From Tubulanus polymorphus (taxonomy: Eukaryota > Nemertea > Palaeonemertea > Tubulaniformes > Tubulanidae): a stretch of 60,000 nucleotides of DNA. The DNA is taken from NCBI RefSeq assembly GCF_964204645.1, contig NC_134027.1, positions 18,156,485 to 18,216,484 on the forward strand. Reading direction: 5' to 3'. This document shows positions 34,043 through 46,062 of this stretch, piece after piece. The notes under the pieces were generated by a model that saw only the letters and a list, made by a program, of their open reading frames with translations, did no database searches and was not told the origin of the DNA. How positions within the stretch are numbered: the first letter of the stretch is position 1; each line of letters opens with the position of its first letter. A program made the translations under genes and the position numbers.

Positions 34043-35045
34043 GTAAGCCTATTGATAAAAACAATTTATTCCATTGTGATTGTATGTGCCCAATGAAGAC
34101 AGGGACAGCAAACAAGAAAAAACTAAATGTTAAAATTTCATGTAATAAGGCATCTTGTGCATGTTTTTTATGAGTTGAATCTAAATTGACTCCTTTGGCA
34201 TTAGTTGAATTTGTGGGCCTAAGCCAACAGGCCCTTGGATGTGTGGATGTAATGAATTGAATTGGACACAGCAATCCATTTGCAATTTGCTATGGATTTT
34301 TCTGCCCTCCCCCCCTACGCGTTGTTGGGGGTATCCGTTCATCTGCCTGCAATGGTTTCTACGCCCCAACACCTTAACCCTTAGACAGATTTTCCTGAAA
34401 TTCTCGAGTTATGTAGTACTATATGAGGTTAGTAAGTGATTAGATTTCGGGTAGATCAAAGGTCAAAGTTAATAGAAGCTGTTATGTTTTTTTCATTTCT
34501 GTGATCTATTTCATAGACCGGTTAAGATAATTAGGTGAAATTTTTTGGAGTGCTTATTCTAGAGACCATGAGTAACTAATTACATTTCTGGTCCTGTTGG
34601 TCAAAGGGCAAGGTTGCCAGGAGCCTGTTATGAATTTAAGATTTCTGGTTTCTTTATTCATAAATGGCTTAATATTAACTTAGTGAAATTTTATGGATGT
34701 GTAACCCTAAAGACCATGAGTGACTGATTAGATTTTGGGTCCTGTAGGTCAGAGGTCAAGGTCAACAGCTGTTTTGTGTTTTCAATTTCTAGGCTCTAAC
34801 TCAAACGGTTTATGGTAACTAACTGAAGCTTTATGGATGGGTTACCCTAGAGAGCGTGAGTAACTGAGTAGATTTCAGGTTCTTTAGATCTAAAGGTCAA
34901 GGTCACCAGAAGCTGTTTAGTATTTTTTATCTCCTGCCTTCATAAACGGGTCGACATTCCCTTGGGGTGTATTTTACGCTTAAGCGTTTCACCTGATGTG
35001 AGGGCATCCGTCGTCTTCGGCGACATTTTAGTTTAAAAACTTAGC
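34043..35045. repeat. intron-4 tandem repeat, ~144-bp unit, about 4 copies
   Basis: GGTCAAAGGTCAAGGT...AGAAGCTGTT-type words recur at about 34458, 34601, 34747 and 34888, with intervening 'AGACCATGAGTAACTGA' blocks. The stretch ends with GCTTAAGCGTTTCACCTGATG and ATCCGTCGTCTTCGG at about 34978-35022. No coding content. Confidence 0.75.
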
Positions 35046-38000
35046 CTGAAGATTGGGTCAGGTGAGATGTCCATCTCTATTGAAAATAAAGGTTGTTGGT
35101 CAATTATGGGTGCCAGTGTGGCCATCTTTAATTTCTTGTTTACAAGATGCAGACCGCAATTTTTGATGGATTTCCTCAATATTTGGTTTGGCAATCAGGG
35201 TAAGTAAGCTGTTCACCCTTATTGAATATTGGCTTTCAAATATGGGTGGCATTCCATCTTCGATTTCTTTTTTAGCACAATACAGCCTGCAATTTAAATT
35301 TTGCCTGCCAACCGTTACGGTTTCGCTGTAATACATTGCGTTTGGTATGCCGATAATACGCCGTTGCGATCACAATGACAAAAATACAGTGGAAAAAATA
35401 AAATGTTGCGTTGTTCTGTTTTGGTTCTATAAGATACGATTGAACTGTAAACATGTTACGATGTTCTGTTGATGTCTAATAAATTACGTGTTTGAGTTTG
35501 TCAGTGATGATAAAATATTTACAAGTACAATCCCCGGCCGACATGTGACGCCACCTGCTTATCACTTATCGGTGTGCTAACTGTGGCAAGTTTCTTCGGA
35601 AAACGGAATTAGGTTGTGTTCGGTTCTTTTTCTGAAGAATCCGGCAAAAGGTAGAGAGTTTCTTTTGTCCAATGTCGTATAGCGCCACAGCTGTCGAAAA
35701 TCTAACTAATCTGTCAAACCAGCAATTTTTCCTAGTGAGAAGACGCCACGTTCAGTTCAGTACGCACTGTCTAGCGTACACAGCTTTTCGTTACAATCAC
35801 TGCTATTCAGATTTTTGGAAGTCGTGATTTGCGTTCGAAAAAGAAATGGTTTGTCGGAAAGAGTTCAACTTGTCGCTGGATCCAGCAGATCAGATATTAT
35901 TTGGACTAATGTAATTTCAACTTGACTTTAGAGCATATCAACAGGTGGCCTAGCTAGGTCAGTTTTGATGTGCTCTTATTCAAGCTGAATAGACATGTAG
36001 GATAATGTATGATAATGAATGTACTTGCGTAGAAATGATAATAAATTATTGTTCCTGTTATACACTTGTAGCTTTAAGCTATTTGTCCTATAATATATCA
36101 GGTGGAATAATTTTTTGATATTGTCCGTTGTACTTGCCAAAGGATTTAGAGATGATTTTATGTTAACCAAATTCATTTATTGGTTTTACGTCTATTTCAA
36201 TTTATATCACAATATTTATCATTGGTGATATAATTCATATGATGGAGATATGGTCATTTGTAATAACGTTGTTTATGTTAGCAAAAGATTGCATTTGATA
36301 TAAAAAAAGCTTAGATATCTTGTTTTATTTCATTGCTATCAAGTATTAATAGATGAGGAGTCTTTCGACAGAGGTGAAGAATAATTTCGAGATGTATTGT
36401 TAGTACTGAGTTCGGCGTATAAAATACACTCAGAAAGTGGAATTAAATTCGATACCTCATAACATTCACACTGAATTTTTAGCTTCATTCTTAATAAAGG
36501 ACATCCCATTTACCCTCCCCCCCTCCCCCCGGTCAGTTGCAGTGTAAGTAATTAAAATGTCACCGACTCTCAATGAGAAAGACAATCGCTATTTTTATAT
36601 CAAAGTATCCCAAGGAAATTAGGGATACGAACCTTTATTTATACTTTATTATTATTGGTACTAATTATATTGGTACTCATTTATACTGGTACTCAGCGTC
36701 TCGTGGCAGCGCCACCGGTACTGTCAATCGGACATGATAAACTTTCTACCTTTTCCTAGAATCCGTAGTAAGGAAAATGGACGATATTACAATATTGAAT
36801 TGAAATATTCTCTAAATCATGCATATTGTTCCACAAGCTGGATTTCACTGTCGGTTACGGGGGTCGTGATAATGTGAAGCGGTGTGTTACAACGATGCGT
36901 CATATAGGTAACAGCCAGGTTGGTGCGCAGATTTCGACATTTTTAAAACGTTAATCCAAGAATTTTGATGTGATTCTTGCGGAAACCCTGTTTACATCAT
37001 TTCTTGTCGAGCACAATATACCACTAGCAGTGGTATTGTAGGATGCCAGTGCTGTTACAGGGAAACTGCTATACGTTACGGGTTAATTTGGACAGTACAT
37101 TCAGACATTTTGGTACCATTACGTAATCTGTCAAATTGGTGATGTTACTGAGAAACTCCTATATGTTACTGGCAAAATTCAGAATTGTTCAGACATAGTC
37201 AAACTCAATCTTGGTAGGTCTGAGTATGTGAGATGACCACCTAATTGAAAATAGACCTCATCAGCCTTCAAATATGGCCGCCAGGGCAGCCATCTTGAAT
37301 TTCCTGCTGGCTTGAAACAGCTTGCAATTCTTGATGCTTTTTCATCGAAAGTGGATGGATTTGGGTTGGTCCTCTTATTGAAAATTGAGGTCATCCGTCT
37401 TAGGTTTCTTAAATTCAAGCCAAATTCTGTGATTGAAGCGTCATACTGGTCAGAACTTTAGATAGAGATAGAGTGTCAAATGAGCGATTTAGCCATTATA
37501 AAATCACAACGGTAAAACATAACAATTCATATTTGAGATTGATATATTCCAACATCATTGATTTTGCTGATTCAGAAATAAACAACTATTTAGCATTGTT
37601 CACAAAGATCAATGGGTGTGACAGCAAAGCATCTAGAATAAATTGCGGGATTTTAGGCACCACTAGTTTAGTTTAGGATGGCATCATTTAATGTGTATGG
37701 CATCCTTGATCGAATATTCAAGGTCACTATTTTCACGGTCCAAGATAGATGGTCCATCATTTTCTATTTTGGCCAGTGAAAATAATGATTTAGTCATGTG
37801 GGCTTGTATGTCCTTCTATACATATCCACTTCATATGTTTATCATACCCAATGAGGCTGAAATGGATTGGCAAAATCAATCATGTTGGAATTCACTAATC
37901 TCATAATGAATTTTGCTATGATGGCACTACCCTTAATCAATGACATAAATTATTTATTTCCCATACGAAACCAAACAAATGTATAATTCCAAAATGTATG

Positions 38001-38117
38001 ATCAAAATGAAAAACACTGTTGAACCGATGGTTTTGATGCCATTGGTTAACCGATGCAAACATTTCTGAAAATGGAGGGAGACTTAAAAAAAGAGTGTTC
38101 ACCATGCCTGGGTATTC
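35046..38117. other. intron 4, no gene seen
   Basis: Two related blocks (about 35050-35250 and 37190-37420) share 'TTGAAAAT..AGG', 'GCCATCTT.AATTTC' and 'TTGATG.ATTT' words and are probably copies of one old repeat. A C-rich tract is at 36515-36534. No domain-bearing frame. Confidence 0.4.
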
Positions 38118-38123
38118 ATGTTC

Positions 38124-41100
38124 CAGAGCTGCCAACTGTCCCGCGTTTTGCGGGACAGTCACAGAATTTCATAGTTTGTTCTGCTATCCCGGCAAGCATT
38201 AAAATGTCACAGATTTTCATGGTTGAAGACCATATAGGGATCGTCGCTGGTAAAAATTCTGCCGTTCACCGAACAACACCCATAGTATCTCTACTGCCAT
38301 GGTTATAGTCCCATAATGCTGCATCGATATAGAACTGATAATCCGATCAAAAGTTGTCTGTAACACGTCATTTGCCTATATCAATGATCCTAGCTATGAA
38401 TATCATAGCCTGTTGTACCTAAAGGTCCCAAAATCGCGATGAATAATGGAAGGTTTTGAGGCGCATGAAGGGCTCACCATATCAGTGAATTGTCAATATC
38501 GTTTTTACCCAGTAATGAAGTGTTATCCCCATCACTATCTTCACAGGTGCTCGCGCACTGATACATTCGTAAGTAGTTCATAGATACTGCGCAGTTCGTG
38601 GTTTACACTGACAGCGAAAGTATCGGTAGGTTGGTCTCTGCTGTGTTCGTCAGTCGCTAGCCCGCATTTTATTTCTTGAAAGCACTGCGAGTGAGGGATT
38701 TTCTTCGTGCAATCAAAATTACCAGTATCACATCTACGCAAACTAGGTCATTCAAATATGCAGTATTCTCAGGAATACGCTGAGTTAGCACGTGTAGTAG
38801 GCTAGTGACTTAGTGTGTAGGGACAGCAGTGCTATATACACAGCGAGATAAGCTGCTGCGTCCTGCCTAAAACAGAGGCCGACTCGGATTGACTAACGCA
38901 ATAAATAAGCTGTTCGGCGCACAGGTGGTAGAAACAAATATGAGATATATATAAAAACATATGAGAAATGCAGGGTTTTGGTGATTGTTAAAAGAACGTC
39001 CGTTAGTCGTTACTTTTTATTTGTGGAAAATTTACTAGCGTGTATCCATTGCCAAGACGAACACATCAGGCGTGAAGCCCTAAGGGGATCTTTTGAGGAT
39101 TGTGGGAGCCATTGTAATGTCATCACGCAGTCTTTGTCGTAATTATAACTACCACTTCAGTCGTAGTTAGTGCCTGTCCCATGAACTTCATTCATTCATT
39201 GAAGCCTCATGCATGCCCAAAGAACACAGTTTCATTGGCTATCGTGCAGACTATACCATTATGGAATATAGGGCGGGAAGAATTGTCCGGGCGATTACAC
39301 TATACTTTTTAGGGAAGTTAGATATGGCCTGTGCGCTGACACTACATCGCACTGTATGCATCATCATTTGCCATTTTATGAAAAGCTGACAGGCTGGCCA
39401 TAGTGCCCCTTGGGGCTCTTGTTATATCTTAAAATATTTTCAATGGAAAGTTGGCGATTGTTCGCTAGCGGTTGTTTTTGTCGCGAGATGTCGGAAGGAA
39501 TGAATTGTAGTACGGCAAGTGAACACTGTGGCGCTAGTGGTCAGTACTCTAGCATTAATGAAATGTGGCAAGTGACCACTGTGGCGCTAGCAGTCGGCAC
39601 TTAATTTTACCAATTCAAAATGGCGACTGGTGGCTATGGTGAACGGGATAAACCTCCAAATAAAAGATGTCGGCTCACCGTGTTTAACATTGAAAATTCG
39701 AAAGAGTTTCCCCTCATAAAAGATCCAACAAATTAGCAAACTATGCATATTGTACGGCTTGCGATGTTCAGTTATCGATTTCCCATGGAGGAATAAATGA
39801 GATCAGACATCATCACCAGATGGTAAAACACAAGGCAATGGCATTAATCGTTGGAAATTCCGCTAAAATGACATCATTTCTTGCTTTCACGCAGTAGATG
39901 ATCTTGTTGTAAAAGCTGAAGCCCTCTTCTGTGGCTACTTAGCCAAACATACCAATGGCTGCAAGTGACCATTTCGGTAGGTTTTGATTTACACACTTTA
40001 CACATTTTTCAAGGATTAAGGAACAGAGGCAGCTTTAAAAAGATATAGTCACATATGAAAAAGAGGGATGTTCTTGTTCTTTTTCTTGTTCGTTCTTGTT
40101 CTTCTACGGATACTGTGTCGACCACGATGGCGTGTATGCTGACATCCATACGTGGCGTTTAAAATTTATTTTCATCGATGTAACAAATCGGATTTTTGCT
40201 ACGTAAGCGTATGGTAAGCCAAAAATAATTTTTTGTTTCCTAATCCAATCCAATGCAATTAAAGCTTGAATGGGTTCGGCTGTGTCTACCTTTTTATGTA
40301 TTCTTCCAGATTTTTATCTTTCAGGAGAACTACTGCGCACGATGTTGCGACAAGACAATCCAATGTTGCTGCCACAAGTAATCAAGAAATTTTCTTGTGG
40401 AAGGACAAAGGCAAGGTATATTCTTAGAGAACTGGTGCAACATACACAGGCATCTTTGGTAGAGCAGATGATACAGGGACCTTTTTCACTGTCAACTGAT
40501 GGCGGTCACGAAAGATGTCAATAAGAAAAACTGCATCTATGTTAGACCGCGAAGGGCATTCAACTGGTGTGATTATCACCAAAATGGTCTTAGGAGCTCT
40601 TGACATAACAAGAATATCAATGAATAACTGCATGACCCTATGTACAGATAATGCGAATGTGATGGTTGGTTGCAGGAAGGGGGTGTATGGCAGACTGCAA
40701 AGTACAACCCAAGTTGTACCTTGCTGTGTGTGTTTGTCATTTACTTCACCTGTCAGCTGAGTGGGGTGGCAAACAACTACCAGTGGATGTATCAGGATTT
40801 TTCCATGATATATATTATTATATGGAGAAGAGTGCTGATAGATTGCGAAATTTTGAAGAAGAGCAGATTTCACATGATCTCCCTTTACATAAGGTGCCAA
40901 AGCATGTGGCCACTAGATGGTTATCCCTAGAGCAAACTGCTATATTCTTCCTAGAGAATTGGCATGCACTTGGAAAGTTCTTCAAAAAAGAAATTGAAAG
41001 TGACAAAAATTTCATTAAGCAGTTAATTATGAGAAATCCTGTTCCGATAGAAAGAAGGAGGCTCATGACAGTCTAAAGTCAAGTCAATGAGGTTATATTT

Positions 41101-42170
41101 AATGTTTCTTGTGTATGTGTTAAAGAAATTCAATCATGTCAACCAGATCTTTCAAAGTGAAAAACCTCTCATTCACAAACAGAGAGCCATTCTGTTTCAA
41201 TATTTTAAAGTTTGTTGGTGTGCTATCAAACACCGAGATCTAGTTGAAGTAAAATTCATGCTGAGTTATAATATCAAAAAGCATAGTGATATAGTTGTTG
41301 GAGATGAAGTCAGGAAATTCATAGAGAAGAAGAAAATTTCTTGTGAGAAACGACGAATTTTTTCCAAAATGTTGTAAAGTATTCGCAAGCAGCATGCTCT
41401 TATAAAATCAAAAAATTTCCATTGAATCTCCCATTGCAAAAAAATGCTGAAGTGGCTGATGTGCGTAAACAATGTGTTGCCAAATCCTCTCGAATTAGGT
41501 ATTTTATTCAGAGATATCCAAAGGTTCTACCTGCTGGTTGTGATATTGACGCAATTGAAAAAGAGTTCACTCTGTATTTAGTTGAAGGTTTACCTGAAAA
41601 AATTCACCACACAGCAATGCCACTTCTGAATGGGTTTTCAGCCTAGTTAGAAAACGTAAGACCGACTTTAGGTCATCAATGTGTAGACTCTTGAAAACTT
41701 GCTTGTATTAAATCAAGCGGGTACAATATGCCACAAGAGGAAATTTCCCAAAGATTTGTTAGAGCGAAGCAAGTCTGCTACTAAACGTGGTCTTGAAAAT
41801 CCCCATTTGATGACCATTGCTAGAAATGCTCAAGTGACACTCTGTTCTTAGGTTTTAGATAGATATGATGTATGTGATGTTGACATGATTGGACAATTAA
41901 TAATATACGTATTACGTATACGTGTAATATTTTAATATTATAACTATTAAGTAATTCTTAGTTGATTTTTTGTGTTCTTTGGGTTAGATTTTATGAATAA
42001 ATTTTCTGTGAACTTTTCAATTTTCTTTCATGGTCTAGCTCGTCACGACACCTGGGCACAATATAAGTGCCTAATATAAGGTCAAAAAGCTAAAATGCTG
42101 AAATTTTAGGATGTCCGAGCAAATAGGAATCTGTGTCCCTCAAAATATATTTCAGGGGATGGCAGCTCTG
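38124..42170 (+). mobile_element. hAT-like DNA transposon with terminal inverted repeats and 6-bp target duplication
   Basis: The left end is CAGAGCTGCCAACTGTCCC at 38124; the right end, on the reverse strand from 42170, is CAGAGCTGCCATCCCCTG. ATGTTC flanks both ends directly (38118-38123 and 42171-42176). The 4047-bp element carries a decayed BED/hAT transposase on the + strand (39740-41830). It inserted in intron 4 of the GTPase-kinase gene in the sense direction. Around 39364-39425 it contains a 3' end of the GGCTAGCC repeat family, a later insertion. Confidence 0.85.
39740..41830 (+). pseudogene. hAT-like transposase with N-terminal BED-type zinc finger, decayed
   Basis: The order on the + strand fits a hAT transposase. 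A BED-like finger with AYCTACDVQLSISHGG and RHHHQMVKH lies near 39742-39840. VKAEALFCGYLAKH follows, then a possible intron to an acceptor at 40323. Next come ELLRTMLRQDNPMLL, FSCGRTKARYILREL and GPFSLSTDG, which carries the first catalytic Asp. After a frame change, MTLCTDNANVMVGCRKGVYG has the second Asp, then HLLHLSAEWGGKQL, VATRWLSLEQ and later blocks to about 41646. The frame shifts repeatedly and stops occur, so it is dead. It lies inside inverted repeats 38124/42170, the natural substrate of such a transposase. Confidence 0.82.
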
Positions 42171-42176
42171 ATGTTC

Positions 42177-42817
42177 ACTTTCCCAAATTGTCTGGAACTT
42201 TTTATTAAGTCTCCTTGGACCTCTTGTTATTCATCGACTTTATTTAGATAAATTTATATAACGAAATATTGTTGAATCTTTCAAAACCAGTTAAATCCTT
42301 ACAAAGTAACAAAAGCATTTTATATATTATTATCCATATAAGGCTTAATGAAATTGATACCTTGTTTCTCCGCTCTACTGAGCTTAAAAGTTGACACAGC
42401 CTGCCAACTATCTGCCAACCTACGCATTACTTTTTTTAAATCGTAATCAATTTGACCATAACAGAGCCGGCTGCTATAGAAATGAACTGTTAACAAATTT
42501 TATCATATTTTTCAAAAATGACCCGGCCTCTGCCGAGAAATAAGGTATCATTTTTGTTTAGCCTTAGTAATGAAAAAAAACATTAATGTGATAATTAATG
42601 TGGCCTTGAAATGTTCTTCAAAAATCAGGGAATTTTTACTTCTTTAGAGAATTGTGAAGTATTACCTACAACCGTTTAGGCGGGGATGACGATCGTAGTT
42701 GATAGCCTTGTTATATCTTATCCTGGGAGTTATTTCCCCTATTACAGTATAAAAGTCTCAGAAGATATCAGACCCCAAGGGTCTCTGACAAAGATTTCAT
42801 CATGTTTTCTCTTTTAG
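42177..42817. other. end of intron 4, no gene seen
   Basis: Ends at the acceptor TTTTCTCTTTTAG (42805-42817). No coding block seen. Confidence 0.45.
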
Positions 42818-43046
42818 TAATATACCACCTCACGGAAATATTCTTTCATTGTATGGAATAAAGACCACTAGCTCTGTGTGCTACTTGATAGAAGAACGGG
42901 GCAGAGACAGATTGGATAAAGTATTAAATATAGAAGTACCATTAGAACGGAGACTGATACAATGGGGAACTGAAATAGCAGAGGTTCTTCTTCATTTACT
43001 AAGGAATGGATATGTTTACAGTGATCTAAAACTAGAAAATATCATG
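42818..43046 (+). CDS. DSTYK-like: DSTYK-like gene, exon 5: kinase N-lobe end and catalytic loop
   Basis: This enters in phase 2 and reads NIPPHGNILSLYGIKTTSSV, then a hinge-like CYLIEERGRDRLDKVL, a helix-E region (ERRLIQWGTEIAEVLLHLL) and the catalytic loop GYVYSDLKLENIM. Asp, Lys and Asn of the HRDxKxxN motif are present, but His-Arg is replaced by Tyr-Ser. The exon probably ends at 43046 before GCAAGT, a GC-type donor leaving phase 0; GTATTA at 43051 is the alternative. An unspliced reading stops at 43157 after hydrophobic nonsense. The DFG and later motifs must be in further exons, none of which I could find. Confidence 0.78.
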
Positions 43047-43050
43047 GCAA

Positions 43051-44004
43051 GTATTAAATATACTGATCAACATTTACTGAATAGCATAGATGGAAGGTTT
43101 TTCTGGGTTACCAGTGTGAAAATGTGTGAAATACTGTCTCTGATGATAGGAATATAGAGATGTGTGTAAGGTTTGATCTCTGAATTGTATGCGTATTTCT
43201 CAGGCTTATATATACTGGTAGGTTGTGGTGCCAATTTAGCCAAAGCGCAAGAACATATCTGACACTTCTGCTGTGGCAAATTAAACTCCCCCAAATTATT
43301 ATAACCTCGGGGATATTTGTGCCCATGAACCGCACCTGTGTTGAAGCTACGTTACTGCCATAACTCACAAACCAGAGTAGTATAGTCGGTGTCAGAAAAA
43401 TACCACCTGCTCTCGTAAGCTTAGATTTTCCCAGAAGTTCCCAGCTTCCCTCGTATATGAGCATTTTTTGGCAATTGGGTACACAGAATCAAGGATAAGA
43501 AAAAATATCACCTGTCCCAGCTACTGTTGATGAGTCATAGGCGCCAGATCCCCAGCCCCCAACACCAATACGCAAAGGTCAGCACTCCCCCTCGACTGAC
43601 TCTTCAACCAAATTTTCTCTAATCTTATATACTCATCGAAACATGCAGTTGGTTATTGCTCGGTAAGCATACGATGCGTGTTAAACTGACCAAATAGGGT
43701 GGATATTGTGCCCATCATTTGTGGTTCATAAGAAACAGAGAGCACAAGCTGCCAAAACCCTGTCACAAGTGTAGACGGGGTATGCGGTGTAAATATTAGA
43801 TTTGCCTGTATTGTATTGCGGTCGAGAGGGTGTAAGGATAGCAGTGTAAGGATAGCACTAAACAGGGATTGAAGAGGGCAAAAACAGCTTTCAAGCTAGT
43901 TCTCGGTAAACTGAATACAAAGTTTTGAGACGGTGTCGTAGGTGGGGGCTCTGTTCGGGGTGAGGGGTGGATTCAAATTTTCTGACCATGAACATAGCTG
44001 GGTG
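43051..44004. other. no gene seen
   Basis: Non-coding, probably the next intron of the GTPase-kinase gene. Contains no recognised repeat ends. Confidence 0.35.
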
Positions 44005-44010
44005 CAAAAC

Positions 44011-44856
44011 CAGAACTGTCAACCGTCCCGTTTTTGCCGGGACTTGTCCCGTGGACACGGCACTTGTCACGGTGTCCCTGACAGTATTAAATTGTCCCGG
44101 TTTTTAATATATTGAGAAAAATATATTGAGATTTCTCGAGTGTCCCGGCTGACATTCCCAATGTACCGCGCAATCAATAAACCACTGTTTTTTCCTGCTG
44201 TGTGTATCTGTATACATAGTCCCTAACTATTTGGCCTACGTATGTTTCCATCTACAGGCGAATGAGGTGACGCGTCGATGCCTGGTAGCCTTGGCATCAC
44301 TGGACGTTTTTTTTTCGTGAATATTTACCAGCTATGCTCGTATAGAAATCAATCTAAATTTAGGCCAGCACATCCCAGTGAATCGGGTTCAGCTAATGTA
44401 AACAAATTTTTATCAGCGGCATCCGCCTCATTGTGCTGGAAATATAATGTACTCTACTATACATAGCGGATATTACGGAGATAAATAGATGGAAATAAAC
44501 CTTCCGGGGGATGCCAGGCAGCCCCGGTCGAAGGTAAAAAAATTTTTTTTCATACCCGGGGTCCTATCAACCCAGATTTTCAAAACCAACCAGACAACCA
44601 GAAACATTCTATTTTAGCCAATTCTCGTAATAATTTTCGATAAAAGTTGAGAAATGCATTTGTTTGTCAAATTTTTTGTTGAGTCCCTGAGTGTCATCAA
44701 ATTGTCCCAGATTTTTTTCTTATGTAAAATTTTGTCCCAGTGCGAGTATATATGTGCGAGTATATAGTCCCTGGCACTATGTCCCTGCCAAATGTGTCTG
44801 GTCCCTGAAAAAAATTTTAATGTACCTGAAAGGATTTTCCAAGGTTGGCGGCTCTG
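44011..44856. mobile_element. hAT-like MITE, 846 bp, 6-bp target duplication
   Basis: The left end is CAGAACTGTCAACCGTCCC; the right end on the reverse strand is CAGAGCCGCCAACCTTGG. CAAAAC flanks both ends (44005-44010 and 44857-44862). Its ends match the hAT-like element at 38124-42170 in sequence and in target length. Inside are repeated GTCCC(G) words. No ORF. Confidence 0.85.
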
Positions 44857-44862
44857 CAAAAC

Positions 44863-45885
44863 TGACTACTACAAAAACAAGGAGAAAGTGCAGACCTTCA
44901 GAGACCTAAAACGTTTAGGGAGTGACATCAGTGTAAAATTACCTGGAAGGACCACAAGGAACTGCCAGATAGAGGCCATCTTTCAGACTAAAGCCCAGAA
45001 GTTCATGAATTGAGTAACTAGGGCTGCCAGACAGGCAACATAACCCGCTATCACGAGAGAGGATGTGACGTATCCCCACAAGAAGTCTAAATGGGTGAGG
45101 GAGTTGTGGACAAAGATTGTAGACAAAATTGTGAAGAAAGAGATTACTGCGATCATAGTACACCGGGTGAAATCACTGGCGAACACCGCTTTCTATCTCA
45201 GATGTATATGTATATGTAGGAATAAAGGGATGAAGGCATTGGCTTCATACCAGGACAAATTATGTTTCTTCCTGTGTTTAGCAGTACATCTGGGTTTGCG
45301 TGTAGATAGAAGTATGCTCAGGGTCAGGCAATTAGCTACAGTTCTATCAGTCCCGCCAACTACTATCGGATGTGAAGACCACGCATTCTTGATAGCGGAC
45401 AGGTCAAGGAAACCGACCAATGAGTATATGTACAGAACATGCTATGCCAGGTTTACAAAGTCTTCCGATCTGCAGATGCACACGATGGACAAGTGTTCGG
45501 GTGGAGTGACGAAGGTTATATGTCCAGGTGAGAGGGTAGATAGAATGATGGGGGCCTATGAAAGGACATTCTATCCAGAAGTTGGTAGCTATTGCAGGGC
45601 CGCGGTAGCGTGGATAGAGATTAAAGCAAAGCAAAAGAATTCGTACATACACCACGCCCTATGCAGGCACATAGGAGACAGATTTATTGCCGGAGCAAAG
45701 ATCGATGGTAACGACCCAATGTCTAACATGGTGCATCAGTTTCAATGGTGTCATTAGCAGAGATGTCCAGATTACGATCTGGATGAGGATTTGAATAAGA
45801 AGACATTGCAACAGGAGGTGGCAACAGTGGATGCAGGGTATAACTTGATGACTATGTGGGAATGTCGGGTCAATTAAACAAAAGT
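44863..45885 (+). pseudogene. Polinton-like PolB gene fragment
   Basis: From 45065 a 230-codon frame includes a C2H2-like CYARFTKSSDLQMHTMDKC, then CPGERVDRMMGAYERTFYPE, HHALCRHIGDRF and DPMSNMVHQFQWCH. A TAG interrupts, and the same frame goes on to DAGYNLMTMWEC before another stop at about 45877. The order zinc finger, HIHHA-like block, (F)Q-GC(W)H-like block, AGYNL..MWEC is what I know from N-terminal regions of protein-primed DNA polymerase B genes in Polinton-type elements of invertebrates; the last part resembles a PD-(D/E)XK nuclease fold. Exonuclease and polymerase domains are absent. The upstream frame 44863-45013 may also belong. This is a fragment and inactive. Confidence 0.65.
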
Positions 45886-45928
45886 GCGATTTCGCTTCGA
45901 AGACGGTCGTATCCCCACTTAATTTGTC

Positions 45929-46062
45929 CTATACCGGAGCTAGCTACGTGTCATTTTGACCGATAGTACTTAGAAAGTTGGAATGGTCCAGTGGACAGGC
46001 ACATTAGTGATTGCTTCAAAAATGGTTATCAGCTGGCTCTAAACTGGGGGGTTGGGCCACCT
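45929..46062. repeat. left arm of a ~130-bp inverted repeat (partner 53485-53612)
   Basis: GCTAGCTACGTGTCATTTTG, TCCAGTGGACAGGC and CAGCTGGCTCTAA...GGGTTGGGCCACC recur in reverse complement at 53485-53612 with moderate divergence. The 7.4 kb between hold the long Cys-rich ORF pseudogene and other repeats. Confidence 0.75.
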
